A stretch of DNA of 64,000 bases, from positions 61,148,119 through 61,212,118 of the forward strand of contig CM043952.1 in assembly GCA_014529385.2 (NCBI GenBank), written 5' to 3'. Within the stretch, counting starts at the first letter, position 1. Each line of letters begins with the position of its first letter. Below are positions 48,824 to 63,078 of the stretch, in pieces. Position numbers and translations under genes: made by a program. The notes under the pieces were generated by a model. The model worked only from the letters and a program-made list of their open reading frames with translations. It did not search any database and was not told the origin of the DNA. The DNA comes from Adiantum capillus-veneris (lineage: Eukaryota; Streptophyta; Polypodiopsida; Polypodiales; Pteridaceae).

Positions 48824-49032
48824 CCAATCGGTTCTTGCATGTTCTATCTTTCAGTCTCCAATCTAGAAACACACCATTTTGGCATGTCTTGACGTGAAAG
48901 AGAAGGTGCAAGTGCTCTTCGTGCAACCATATTGGGGCTTGGGGGCAGCCATCCCGACCCTGCATAATGACCAATCCACAACACACACACACACATGCAG
49001 ATTCCCTAAGAATCTGTGTTTGTCGTCCTTGG

Positions 49033-49078
<46 letters not shown>

Positions 49079-49202
49079 CTGACTACGCATGTTCCCCTCC
49101 CATTCCCTCAACTAAGTCTAGAATTGTGGGTCCCTGGACGGTTTCCTCGCTCATGTCCATATTGACCACCTCTGCTTGCAACGTGAAATCGTCAAAATTA
49201 TG

Positions 49203-49235
<33 letters not shown>

Positions 49236-49519
49236 GCTCACCCCCTCCTCAAGACTCACGCTTAGCAGGCCCTGCTATTTTCCTCCTTTGTTGCTACACG
49301 CTCACCTGCATCTTCGAATTCAGGCCGCTGCATCATGCGCAAGCCATCAAAATCCCCATCGCCTAAACCATCAATAGCTGGGTTATGTTCGTCAGGCAAG
49401 CTGTATAACTCATATGTCAAGTGGCTTGAGCTAAGTACGACTTGTTTGTACCTAGAGACATGCAACATGTCCTTGAGCTTATACAGAACGGGGTGGCCAT
49501 GCAGGGAGCACCCAACCGT

Positions 49520-49559
<40 letters not shown>

Positions 49560-49643
49560 TCATGTTGGGTGGCCACTGTATGCAGTAGATATATCTCGTC
49601 AAGAATTACTCCTTCCCTGCGTTGTCGCAACTGGTAAGGCAAG

Positions 49644-49693
<50 letters not shown>

Positions 49694-50886
49694 CATTTGC
49701 TTGCACCTGTTCGTCTCCCATCCCATCATCCAAGCACACACATTGTAGGTCTCCTCTACACATCCTTCCCTTGATCAGTTGTAGTTGATGGCGCATAGCT
49801 GCAGTCCACACACAGAGAGTCGAGAGAGTCTTGCAGGTTTGCCCTGCCTTGATCGATTGAAATCTGCACACACAGAGTCAAGAGAGACTCCTGCTCGCGG
49901 CTGCAACTGCAGCAAGTTCTCCCTCCTCAAATAGCTCTTCACCTTCTCATTTGATTCAGCAGGTCGGCGTCCCGATCACAGCTACCGTCGCCTCAACGCT
50001 CTTTTTGAGCCACGTGGCAGCGTGAATCTCCTCCCCCATAATAGGATGCATAGATGCAGAGAGAGGACATATGAAACCCTACCTCCGTAAACATTGAAAC
50101 CAACTTTAACGATACCTCTTGATCTCACTTCAATACATCCTTTTGCAATAGCAACAATGCTTGGAAAAAACATTCTTCTAAAGAATAGGACAACCTAACA
50201 AATTTTAGAGGTAATTTGAGTGTACTTGAATTAAACACTACTATGATCATTTTTTTTGTAGTTGAACTTGTAATTGCGAGTGATACCTTGACAGCCAATA
50301 GTCCTTTACTATTGAAGGCCTTAAATCATCATAGGACCTCAAGATGCATCCACAAAGCTTTCCCTCTCTACACATGACATAGCAATCAACTTTTTGAGCA
50401 ATGTGCATTTGTCTATAATAGAGAGAGAAGAATAATAATAATAATAATAACAGAAGGTTAAACCTAGTATTGTGGCTTACGCATAGAGAGAGAAGAAGAA
50501 GAAGGAGAGTAAGAGAAGGTTAAACCTAGTATTGTGGCTTGCAAACAGTAGGAGATGATTAGATCTGTAGCATACTCTAGAATTACCTCTTCAACTCCTA
50601 CCTCCCACCTCTTCAGGTCTCATAGGCCTAGCTCTTATCGACTCAAAGCTGATCCCCCAGCCCCTATTCATGTCATGTCAAGATTGCTCAGCCCTTGCGT
50701 CAACCTCAGGCCCTCAGCTTGTCGACATGCTTTTCAATCTGCGGGCAACTCATTGACAAAGCTACAATACAGTGGTGTGAGCCTGATCCAGCTTTTCCAT
50801 TGCTATTGTCATCATGACATTGGAACTTATCTTGTTAAATCGCCACGGGTGCCAGCCATCCACTTCTTGCATGGCCACTAACCCAA

Positions 50887-50920
<34 letters not shown>

Positions 50921-50995
50921 TTGTCGTTGCCAGTATATCATGCATTAGCTCTCAATGACTACTTCGGTCACCTCCAACAACTGCAACGCAACTCA

Positions 50996-51026
<31 letters not shown>

Positions 51027-51449
51027 AAGCATGGTTTCTCTCCGCACGTGTCTGTAGTTGCGCCAAGCCTGCAATCACTACAGAGCTCTCAATGGAGCAC
51101 ATTGTTGAAATTCTTTAAAGAGGACAATTCAACTCCCTCCTTCGGCCCCTTTAGATACCGTTTCCCAATTCCCAACCTCTCTGGCTCCCATGCATACATG
51201 CTCCAACAACGGCCATCTCACCACTCTTAACGGTGGTCTGCAAGGTACATATTCTAACGGCCAAAGAGAGTAAAAGAGAATCTAGATGGGATCACAGTGA
51301 CACACCTCTCTCTCTATCGTTCCAGTTGTGTGTGGCTGGGATAGTGATACGCTCAGCGGCGCCCTGTCACTCAAGACTCAACAAAGACGGGAAAAGCTCC
51401 AGTTGCCAGGTGTCTATCGGAATCCCTTTCTCTATAGTAGAGTAGTATA
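48824..51449. other. Spacer right of F, no confident gene
   Basis: CT tracts lie at about 49038-49072, 49202-49233 and 49648-49689, a GA tract at 49523-49557 and a CA tract at about 51000-51026. A near-90-base direct repeat (GAAGGTTAAACCTAGTATTGTGGCTT at about 50453 and 50514) flanks AAT and GAA triplet runs. On the minus strand about 49510-49262 is open (KLKDMLHVSRYKQVVLSSSH) but unrecognised. The final 300 bases may contain decayed LRR sequence belonging to the next feature. Confidence 0.4.
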
Positions 51450-52250
51450 GACATCCCCTGCGAATTGACCGAGCAAGCAGGGAAGGTGATGAAAGGAACG
51501 CTCAGCACTGGTTTGCGATTCGGGTATTTTACGTATCTGTACGAAGATCTACACACAGAGTATGGCTTGGGTTCAGTGCTTACCATGAGAAGAGTTCACT
51601 CCTTAAGGCTAAGCAAAATTCTAAACTTCCAAAGCAGAGATGCAACCTTAGCGTTTCTATGCAGACATTGCACCATACTACATCCCTAACCCTCCAGGAT
51701 CCAGTGAAGGCAGCCTAACATTCTTTGATGTTAGCCAAAACAAGCTTACAGGCACTATTCCAGAGGACTATGGTAGCCTAATCTACACCCAGGTGCTTTC
51801 ATTATTACATAACAACCTCACTGGCACCATCCCTTTCAGCCTAGGCAACCTGGTCCAATGATCCAAAAACCACCTAGACCATAACCACCTTCAAGGAGGC
51901 CACCAAGGGCTTCTGTGAAGAGGCCAGGATAGGCAGTGAAGGCTTTAGCATAATCTACAAGGCCACCTTAGACGATCAAATTGTGGTAGCGGTTAAGAAG
52001 CTCATCCATAAGATTGATGAGAAGGGTGAGCCAAGAGATTTTTAGGCAAAGATAAAAACAATAGGGAAAATCAAGCACCCTAACCTCGTCTCTTTGTGGG
52101 GTTATTCTTAGACAGACAATGAAAGGTTGCTCATCTATGAGTACATGGAAAATGGCAGCTTGTATAATTCATGGCAACAAAAAAAAACAAGATGATCCCA
52201 ATGGCCAGCCTGCGGCTACAATAGGGCTTAGCTGGGAAAGCAATTAGCTT
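51450..52250 (+). pseudogene. LRR receptor-like kinase pseudogene (BRI1/BRL/EMS1-like)
   Basis: Three frames are needed to read it. 51450-51689: DIPCELTEQAGKVMKG...GLRFGYFTYLY, which matches the linker before the last repeats of BRI1-type ectodomains. 51709-51858: two leucine-rich repeats, LTFFDVSQNKLTGTIPEDYG and LSLLHNNLTGTIPFSLGNL. 51926 onward: the start of a kinase domain with glycine loop IGSEGFSIIYKA, the ATP-binding Lys in VAVKKL (51995-51997), IKTIGKIKHPNLVSLWGYS and ERLLIYEYMENGSL. Stops interrupt at TAG in RDF-stop-AK and after GYS. The transmembrane segment and the catalytic loop are missing or unreadable. In living plants such receptors sit in the plasma membrane and perceive steroids or peptides. 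This copy is dead. It could be a retrocopy or a decayed duplicate. Confidence 0.8.
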
Positions 52251-52900
52251 ATAATAGCTTCAGGAAAATATCTTGTTAGCCCATTGTCACTTAGATTCAA
52301 TACTTCAAGAGAGAAGCACTTTGAAAGAGAGGCCCATAAAAGAATTTGCCAATACCATGATTAAGCATATGATCACACAAGTTGTAAGTAACAGGTGCAA
52401 TTAGGCCGAATCGACCAACATTGTGTTGATCGACACTCACTACACCTTTCACACTAACATAAGGAACATGAACACGACAGCTACTATACTTTTGTTTTAG
52501 TGTATTTAATAAATTGATTATACCTTGTGTTGCATGTAACCTACTCTCGTAGATCCATCGTCCTTATCTTTGCCTTTTTTTCAGTGACTGTTTACTAAAT
52601 ACCCTGCACACCTTGCTATAAAAAGAGAAAGGATTAAAAGTAATTCATCTGAGAGATATTAATAATATGTTGCCACGTCCTTGCTAATTTTAATCGAATC
52701 CGATATTGTCTTTTCTTTTTTTGCTTAAATTTACAGGTAGTTCCGCTAATTCAACAGATTTCGAATGAATACGTTCTTTAGCTAGAGGTAATTTATATAT
52801 AACCAGGCTTTGAATCCACAGGAGCTTGTATGTTAAGGGTTGTCGGTTTTTAATTCTTTCTTAACTCAAAAGAGTGGCTCTCTCTTTGGATGAGTTTTGT
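52251..52900. other. Spacer after the kinase remnant
   Basis: This AT-rich sequence has no frame. Decayed kinase sequence may continue for the first 150 bases. Confidence 0.35.
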
Positions 52901-52906
52901 CACACA

Positions 52907-52946
<40 letters not shown>

Positions 52947-52969
52947 CATGTATCCAGTTCTCGTGGGTG

Positions 52970-53031
<62 letters not shown>
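52901..53031 (+). repeat. (CA)n and (CT)n microsatellites
   Basis: A CA tract (about 52901-52942) and a CT tract (52973-53031) are separated by about 30 bases. Confidence 0.95.
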
Positions 53032-53951
<920 letters not shown>

Positions 53952-55314
53952 TTATATCATGTAAACACACTTGCATAAACATACATGCACATTCAAAACT
54001 AAGTAGGGCCTGCTCACCAACGGATGCAAAAAGAGGACCTTCATGTGTAGGAGACGTCTTCAATATGTTTCATGCGCCACGGTTGAATGGAGCATGCGTG
54101 CTGGAACATAATGAAAGGGGGTGTGTCACCAAGTCTGTCAGTAAGGTGCATGGGCGTGTTGGGCCAGTAGTTGCCAATGCTTCCCTTTCTGCACTTTTTT
54201 ACTAGCACATGCATGAAATAGGTGCATGTGATCCCCTGCATGCCTTGTACTACAATGTATGTTGTCCCAAGTGTTGCCCTTGTCGACTTAGCGCGTGTAT
54301 GATCATGCCACATGTATTGCCTTTGCGAGCAACACACATTGAGGATGCTGCTTGTTGCTATTGAGGGAAATTATGTTGCTATTGTATAGTATTCAAGTTT
54401 GCAACCTGGAGTAACTCGCAAGCATTCCTTTCACTAACCCACGACACTACATCATGTAGATCATCACCAACATCAACAATATTATAACACTTATCATCTT
54501 CCCTTAGAGAATGGGCTCAAAATTTGCTTCTATTATAGCTACTACGTGAAGCACCTTTTGGGTTTGGTATGACACAATTTATGGGGTTGCCACATTTAGT
54601 TGCAGTAGCTGTGTGCTGGAGTAATATAGTGCCTTTAGTGTAATTTTAAGGACAAAAATTCAAAATTTTTGGCTGATTTAGAGGATTGCCTTGACGGAAA
54701 TTGGCTGAATCTGGAGGATTTTAGTGTAAAAATTGATAAAAATCCTAAAATTTTAACCAAAAACCGGGTGATTTTCAATGGGTTCCTTTTTCCATTGGTT
54801 CACATAAAGTTTTTGGTGAGCACTGGTTGCAATGTGTAGGGTTTTTGTTGCAGACAATACTTGTGATAATATCGTTGGGATGACTGTCGATGATGTCTCC
54901 CCTATGATGCACAACTTCTTGTTCCTGAGCACATCGTTTGGCTTTACTTATGTGCATGTCATATCATTGGTGGGGGTCTCCTTTCATAGACGTGTAGCCA
55001 GCTGTATTATTAACGTGGAAGGTCGCAATTGAAGTCCAATTGACAAAACAGTTATTACAACCTTTGCCTCCACTAATTATCCCACCACCATTTCTCCATC
55101 TCAGATGACCTACCCTACTCACCTCTTTCGTTGGCTTGGGACGATCATCTCCATGATGGCCTTTAGCTAAAGCCCACCTGCAAATGTGACCACCTCCTCG
55201 GCCCTTCTGTCCTTGATCGCCTCTTTCTGCTCTCCGCGACTTTTCAGGCCGGGTTGCGAAACTGATGGGTATGATGTGATTTCTTGGAAGGAATAGTTTA
55301 TCCAAGAAGCAACT

Positions 55315-55356
<42 letters not shown>

Positions 55357-56086
55357 ATGTACCCAAAAGGACGTCGAAACTCACTGGATGCAGCAAAGTT
55401 TGACACATGGCACTGGAAAACCAGTCTCCTTAATATATAGTATATATAATATAGATTCCTTACCCTAGAGCAACTTGCAACAATAGCTAAATGTAGCCAA
55501 CACAACAATCCAATAAACAAAAGAAATTGCAGGTGCCTACAAAGTTGCATTCCATAGGCCCCATAATGGCGCTTTTAAAGGGCCCTTTGTAAGCTATGCA
55601 AGCTCCCCATTGTATCATGCGAACAACACAAAAAAGGCCACCACCTCAAAAAAGCGGTGGTTAGGACGTTCTCACGCAAGGCTTAGTTATCCGTAAGCCT
55701 GACCATGGCATGTACGCACGCTCAAGGTGTGACGGGCAGCAACACACACACACACACAGAACATGCAGTTGATCGTCAGCTAACCGGCATAATTTTGGCA
55801 TAGTTAAACAACTAAGCCGATAAAAGGTTGCTTGTGTCAAACTTGGTTGGGTGTAACTAAGCCTCGCGCGACCATCGCCATACCAACTCTTACAGCTACT
55901 ATTTTGTTGGTGGTTCCTTGCAACAGTGCGTGTGATTCTCAATGTGCAGACTTCAATGGGGCTTCAAGCACCCTTCAAATAGCAAATTGATGGATGTTGG
56001 GCCTGCTTAGCTCATGGGTGTGTGGGGGAGAACTCGTACATATTTGCAACCCTTAAATGGACAAGGGATAGGTGAGCGCTTAGAAG

Positions 56087-56134
<48 letters not shown>

Positions 56135-57700
56135 TCTCTCTCCACAGATATCAGCATGCAAGTTTCAAACTGCACCATAAATTCTTGGCATTCTTGCCTT
56201 TCCTAATTGGAAAGGGTTGAGAGTTGCGAGCAGACACCCCAAGGGCTATGGCCTGCAATGACTTGTTTGCATTGGCAAAATATCCTCGTGAACGTGCATT
56301 GGCAAAATATCCCCATGAATAGATAAGGAGTCAGAGGATTGAGGTGTAGACACATAGCGATGCCGGTGCCATCATTAGGCGGTGCATCGGTTCAATCATC
56401 AACGCTCGTTCAAGAGCTGTGCAAGGCTGCCTGTTCAACTCCCCACATGGCCGTTTTCCTACCTCATTTTCCGGCCAAGTACTTTGGATGAGCTCTTCTT
56501 TTTCCACGTGGTGGGCAGGAATCCTTGTTGTTCACTTCTTTTGAGCAGCATCTGTACTAACACATACAACCACAACGCAAGATTGTTAGCTCAGATAGTT
56601 AACACTCAGAGAGAGAGAGAGAGAGAGAGAGACCTTGGATCCATGCAGAAGCCAACAACAACAAAAAAAAAACTCAGCTCTAAGTTTTATTTGATTCTTT
56701 GGTGAACTCAGAAGCTATGCTGGTGAGGTAAAGCACCGTCCATAGTGCCTACTGCCGTCACTTCCTCTGCTGCTGAGGTGAGGTGAAGCGTCGCCTCTAC
56801 TGGGGAGGTGACTCCAGGCCGATACACATGGCCAGGCAGTTGGCCCCTCAGATCCTTGGCCGAGGCGGGGGAGCTGACTCAAGGCCGATACACATGGCTA
56901 GGCAGTTGGCCCCCTCAGGTCCTTGGCTCAATCCCTTGAGGAGAGTCTGACGTGTGCATGCAATCTCAGTGGCTAGTGCAAGGGTAGTATATTGGGGGCA
57001 ATTGTGATCAAACGCTTCTTGACACAGCCAACACAAAAATGCATGTAGTATATTTGATTAGAGACTGCGATGGACCTTCATGGGTACCATAGTGAGAATA
57101 TTGAAATTAAAACGGCTTCCCTAATCAGCCCAATGAAGGGAATATAAAGGCCACAATGATGGCTCCACCTTGAACCAAACAGCTTGTCGCCATTGTTTCT
57201 TGTGCACTGTGTGTGTGTGTGTGTGAGAGAGAGAAAGAGGTTCTAACAGGCGCAACCGTAGCTACATTTGATCTCGTTGTTTGCACTCTAAATAGCCTGA
57301 CTTCACGCAACAAATCTAATAGCCATGGGGCAATTGTGATGCCCGCCTTGAGGTCATGCTAGCAAATGCACTAGAACTATTGCATTGATTCAAGCTTTCC
57401 TACTATGCTACTGTTTAACAGAGAGAGAGAGAGAGGTTCGGAGCAGAAAAACTGTGCACATACTCGTGCGCATGCTTCATGCAAAGAAGCAAGCTACAAC
57501 AACTGATCTCTTTTTCCACTTTTCCATGAAAGATAGTATGAATAGTCACGTCTGTTCTGGACTTAAACGGCAAATAGAGAGAGAAGTTTTCAAGTCGTCA
57601 TCAGGACTCGGGAGAGGGAATGGATGAAGACCGGAGGAGCATTTGTTGCCATGTGGCAATCGGAATCCCTTTCCGCTTCATGCTTGCCATGTGGCGCAAG
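53952..57700. other. Spacer, no confident gene
   Basis: Short frames on both strands (for example 53948-54205 plus and 54964-55305 minus) lack recognisable domains. CT tracts lie at 55319-55355 and about 56091-56141, GA at about 56609-56632 and TG at about 57206-57224. A GC-rich direct repeat at 56800-56932 is listed separately. Confidence 0.4.
56800..56932 (+). repeat. GC-rich direct repeat, two units of about 66 bp
   Basis: The phrase GGCCGATACACATGGC ... AGGCAGTTGGCCCC ... TCCTTGGC occurs twice in tandem with few differences. Confidence 0.85.
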
Positions 57701-58390
57701 GGCACTTCAATAAGGTTGTGCATGTGATGGAATTCCATGGTTATTCGAGTGAGGCGCAATCGAAATCAGTGGTTCTTGGAGCACTCAGAGAAATGATGAC
57801 TGGTCGATGCCCATTTGCTTGCCAACGCCCAAGAGGCCAAGTGGGAGTCGAGACCCATCTTTCATGGCTCCTCTCAGGATAGTTTAGGCTACATCCAGGC
57901 TCTCTCTCTCTCTCTCTCTCTCTCAAGCAGCGTTCCATTGTTATTTCTACTGATCACATTGTGAAGGTGCCCAGCTAGCTTTACCAATATTGGCACGACC
58001 ACAACCCTGTAGTAGAAAAATCGGCTTGGGGTGGGGAGGATGCCATCTTCGGTCTCTCTCTTTCTCTCTCTCTTGCATCTGCCTTCACGGCATATTTATC
58101 TTCTTGAGCATTTCACCGCCACTAGCTTGGCCTCTGCAGATATGGCATCCATGGTGCTCCCAACAAGCATGAACACTGGCAGCAACACCGCCTTCTTCTT
58201 GGCAGAATGCGTCTGAGTTGGTCCGCCATAACCTTCACTATAGAGAAGACACAAAAAGTCTCCTCTCCTTATAGCGCCTACCCCTTTACCCCACAAAGCT
58301 TGCATACTTTTCAGCCTTACGTACCCTTTTCTTCAACGCATCATGCAATTATATTGATGTGGACAAGTCTTGCACACGGTGTGCAGAATT

Positions 58391-58443
<53 letters not shown>

Positions 58444-58811
58444 CAAAGTATAAGTGCAAAGGAAAATTACCAAAATACCCTTCCAATTTGTGAAAATTTC
58501 TAAAATACCCCCTGGTTGTGAGATTAAATTTCTCCAAAGATAAATTTTTTTGTAGCTTTTCATAAGAAGACTAATTGTCTATCAATGCAAGATGCTAAAT
58601 CTAGAATTTGAGATGGCACTTCAATAAGGTTGTGCACGTGATGGAATGCCATGGTTATTCCAGTGAGGCGCAATCGGAATCAGTGGTTCTTGGAGCACTC
58701 AGAGAAATGATGACTGGTCGATGCCCATTTGCTTGCCAACGCCCAAGAGGCCAAGTGGGAGTCGGGACCTATCTTTCATGGCTCCTCTCAGGATAGTTTA
58801 GGCTACGTCCA

Positions 58812-58943
<132 letters not shown>

Positions 58944-59417
58944 CAGCGTTCCATTGTTATTTCTATTGATCACGTTGTGAAGGTGCCCAACTAGCTTTAC
59001 CAATATTGGCACGACCACAACCCTGTTAGTAGAAAAATCGGCTTGGGGTGGGGAGGATGCCATCTTCGATCTCTCTCTTTCTCTCTCTCCTCATCTACCT
59101 TCATGGTATATTTATCTTCTTGAGCATTTCACCGCCACCAGCTTGGCCTCTGTAGATATGGCATCCATGGTGCTCACAGCAAGCATGAACACTGGCAGTA
59201 ACACCGCCTTCTTCTTGGCAGAATGCGTTTGAGTTGGTCCGCCATAACCTTCACTATCGAGAAGACAAAAAAAAGTCTCATCTCCTTATAGCGCTTACCC
59301 CTTTACCCCACAAAGCTTGCATACTTTTCAGCCTTACGTACCCTTTTCTTCAACGCATCATGCAATTATATTGATATGGGCAAGCCTTGCACACGGTGTG
59401 CAAAATTTGCGAGAGAT

Positions 59418-59427
<10 letters not shown>

Positions 59428-59503
<76 letters not shown>
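59428..59503 (+). repeat. (GA)n microsatellite in tandem unit 2
   Basis: About 76 bases of GA preceded by a short ACACAC run. Confidence 0.95.
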
Positions 59504-59506
<3 letters not shown>

Positions 59507-59801
59507 CAGAGTATAAGTGTAAAGGAAAATTACCAAAATACCCTTCCAATTTGTGAAAATTTCCAAAATACCCCTGGTTGTGAGATTAAAATTTCTCCAA
59601 AGATAATTTTTTTTGTAGCTTTTCATAAGAAGACTAATTGTCTATCAATGCAAGATGCTAAATCTAGAATTTGAGTTGGTTATGTAAGCTTTGGAGATGA
59701 ATTGCTTTGATGCCCATTTGCTTGCCAATGCCCAAGAGGCCAAGTGAGAGTCGGGACCCATCTTCCATGGCTCCTCTCAAGATAGTTTAGGCTACGTCCA
59801 G

Positions 59802-59802
<1 letters not shown>

Positions 59803-59888
<86 letters not shown>
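59803..59888 (+). repeat. (CT)n microsatellite in tandem unit 3
   Basis: Pure CT, about 86 bases. Confidence 0.95.
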
Positions 59889-59892
<4 letters not shown>

Positions 59893-60741
59893 CAGCGTTC
59901 CATTGTTACTTCTACTGATCACGTTGTGAAGGTGCCCAGCTAGCTTTACCAATATTGGCACGACCACAACCCTGTAGTAGAAAAATTGGCTTGGGGTGGG
60001 GAGGATGCCATCTTTGGTCTCTCTCTTTCTCTCTCTCGTGCATCTACGTTCACAGTATATTTATCTTCTTGAGCATTTCACCGCCACTAGCTTGGCCTCT
60101 GCGGATATGGCATCCATGGTGCTCACAACAAGCATGAACACTGGCAGCAACACCGCCTTATTCTTGGCAGAATGCGTATGAGTTGGTCCACCATAACCTT
60201 CACTATCGAGAAGACAAAAAAAAGTCTCCTCTCCTTATAGCACCTACTCCTTTACCCCACAAAGCTTGCATACTTTTCAGCCTTACATACCCTTTTCTTC
60301 AACGCATCATGCAATTATATTGATGTGGACAAGCCTTGCACACGGTGTGCAGAATTTGCAAGAGAGAGAGAGAGAGAGAGAGTATAAGTGTTAAGGAAAA
60401 TTACCAAAATACCCTTCCAATTTGTGAAAAATTCCAAAATACCCCTATTTGTGAGACTAAATTTCTCCAAAGATAATTTTTTTTGTAGCTTTTCATAAGA
60501 AGACTAATTGTCTATCAATGCAAGATGCTAATTCTAGAATTTGAGTTGGCACTTCAATAAGGTTGTGCATGTGATGGAATTCCATGGTTATTCCAGTGAG
60601 GCGCAATCGGAATCAACGGTTCTTGGAGCACTCAGAGAAATGATGATTGGTCGATGCCCATTTGCTTGCCAACACCGAAGAGGCCGAGTGGGAGTTGGGA
60701 CCCATCTTTCATGGCTCCTCTCAGGATAGTTTAGGCTGCGT

Positions 60742-60787
<46 letters not shown>

Positions 60788-60788
60788 G

Positions 60789-61408
60789 GTTCTTGACCTG
60801 GTTTACCTCTTCCTAAAATCAACATTATCATCACTAGCCTCCTCTGATTTATCTTTCCCCTTTTTTACTCAAATTTGCCTTATATTAATGAAATATGGTA
60901 TACTTGCATATTCCCCTCTCTTGGGTCAAACCTGTCCTACACCAGGACCCCCTCAAAAACTAATCGATGGCCCTAATGGTTTTTAAGAAAAATTCTTTCT
61001 TTTTTCTAAACAAAATATGGGGGTTATTCCTTTACCTGGAGAATATCCTATAACTCCAGTGGGAACCTCCTCTTGAGTATTTAAAATAGGTAATGACTCA
61101 TTACCTTGATATAGATGGAGCGTTTACTCCTCACTCCATTCTCTGCATGAAGGCGTGCCGATACTCAGAAGCAGTCCTGTGGTGCAAACAGAGCCAACTA
61201 GGTAGCTTAATCTCTTATTTTTAGCATGTAGCATTTATCTTTGACAGGCGGCGCTTCTGCAGAACTCTATTTTGGTAGAAAATGGGAGATGGCGTCTCAT
61301 TAAACATCTCTCACTACGCCAGTATATTGGTGGGGCCCGGGTATGGTAGCTGGCTCAAAACCACTGAAACTTACAATGGATGATGAACCTGGCACCCTGC
61401 CTCTTGTG
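60789..61408. other. Spacer or upstream region of the candidate gene
   Basis: No repeat of the array continues here and no frame is convincing. The base composition is more even than to the left. It may contain the promoter of the next feature. Confidence 0.35.
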
Positions 61409-61432
61409 TATAAAGGTGAGCTTTAAGCTCAC
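61409..61432 (+). promoter_or_regulatory. TATA box with adjoining hyphenated palindrome
   Basis: TATAAA at 61409-61414 is followed at once by GTGAGCTT-T-AAGCTCAC (61416-61432), a perfect 8-base inverted repeat around one base. It lies about 95 bases upstream of the ATG at 61509, the usual spacing for a plant core promoter. Confidence 0.5.
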
Positions 61433-61508
61433 TTAGTTCTCATTCAGCCCTACTTGTCTCCTTTTTTCTGTTTTCTATGAGAGAGGGTCCTGTTCTTGCA
61501 TCGAAACA

Positions 61509-61593
61509 ATGGCTCCAAACAAGAAGCTTGCTGCTGAATCATTTGAGGTATTTGGGCAATCTTTTCAAAATACAAGCTTTGAAAGTATGGTGG
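61509..61593 (+). CDS. Candidate first exon or short N-terminal ORF
   Basis: ATG 61509 (context ACAATGGC) opens MAPNKKLAAESFEVFGQSF...ESMV and then meets GTATGC, a possible splice donor, shortly before an in-frame stop. It follows the TATA box by about 95 bases. Whether it joins the open frames at 63079 and beyond cannot be shown from sequence alone. The protein start is not recognised. Confidence 0.35.
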
Positions 61594-61943
61594 TATGCTA
61601 AATCATAAATGTTTGGTTAAAATTATTCGTGGTCGATCTTGCAAAGGTGCACTCATTGGACATTTCATGCACAGAGATATATACATCTGTGTAAATGGAA
61701 GATTGTTGGCTCCTTGATGGCTATCTGGTCTTCCACATGGTTAATTATATTTGAATTCTGAGATGATTGCTGGCTAAACATGCAAATTTGTTAGAATATG
61801 GGTTTGGTTTTGCTAAACTTTTTAAGGAATGTTTGCCTATGTAATCTTCTATAAGCTATACTATCCGTGACAGTATGTTTGTTTTCTAAAACAAACTTTT
61901 TGGTTAATCAGTTGGCTGTGCTCAAGATGTAGCGCATGACCAC

Positions 61944-62027
<84 letters not shown>

Positions 62028-63078
62028 TGTTGGTTAACTTGAGCATTGTTTTTTTAAAAAAAATATGTTGCTAGTCCTTCTTAATGTCCTTTTGTGGCAT
62101 GTAACCTGACAGCTGTTTGGCAGGTTTTTCCTTACACTGTAATAAGTTGAGCATTCTCTATTGCTCTTGGTTATACTAGTTTATTACTCTATGAATCGAT
62201 GACATTCTTCACCAAGGAAAAAGTGGCAGCGCGCCTTATGTTCTTTTGCCTCTTACTTTTGATGGACAGGCAATTATTGGTCCTTTCACTACTGATGCTT
62301 AGCTGAGTGCTTCTCACTGGGTTTTTCAAAACAGGCCTTTGGACAGGGATACCCGTATACAGTTAGAGAGTTGTTGTTTTAATTCAAGACAATAATGGTC
62401 TTTTTGCAATAGAAACTCAAATTTAACATTGTAAACTTTCTAAACTTTAGCTTGGCACTTGTGGGTCTATATTGAAGTACCCCGCCTCAATGCTTCTTAC
62501 ATGCATAATTTTTTGGACAACTTAACTAAGGCACTTTGAACCAAAGGAGTATATAAACTAAAAACTTTTTTTACCTCTCTCTTTCGTTTAGGAACCAAGG
62601 TGACATGGATGACAACTAGGGTCACCCAAGTTACCTATATGGCTGTCTGAGAACTAATCGCTGGATTGTTTTCTTACTGTGGATGCAGGTAAGGGTGCCC
62701 TTTCCTTGGTGGCTGTTAGAAAGAGGATGTACATTTCAGAACACTACCTTTTTGCAGGACCTTATTATTATCAAATGGCCTGTAACTATGAGATGTATTT
62801 TATTTTGAAGACTGTCAAGATAAATATATCATCTTTTGAACTATGTTTGCAGATGAGGTTGTTGTATTTCGGTCTCATGCGATATGTTTATTGTAAATTA
62901 ATTTAAACTCTCTCTCCCTATTCACATGGGTGTGTTTAGATGTTTTTACATCTAATCTCACCATGACCTGATCTGCAACACTTGCATCCTACGGATAAGG
63001 TTTTACCTTATACATATGGATGGGGGGTTTTCCACACAACCTTTTTTTTTAAACCTTTTGGTTTGGTGGGTTTAAAAG
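61594..63078 (+). other. Possible intron region with a GA microsatellite
   Basis: About 1.5 kb is T-rich, as plant introns are, with a GA tract (61950-62022) and several possible acceptors (for example TTTTTGCAG near 62759). The 62679-62906 frame is short and unrecognised. Confidence 0.3.

Noticed and set aside
51000..51026. (CA)n run considered as part of a CRISPR-like or regulatory array
   Set aside because: It is a simple microsatellite with no spacer-repeat structure.
57643..57882. Conserved small frame HFNKVVHVME...SWLLSG repeated in the tandem array
   Set aside because: Conservation is explained by recent tandem duplication of the whole unit, including non-coding parts. The frames are short and lack a start in common.
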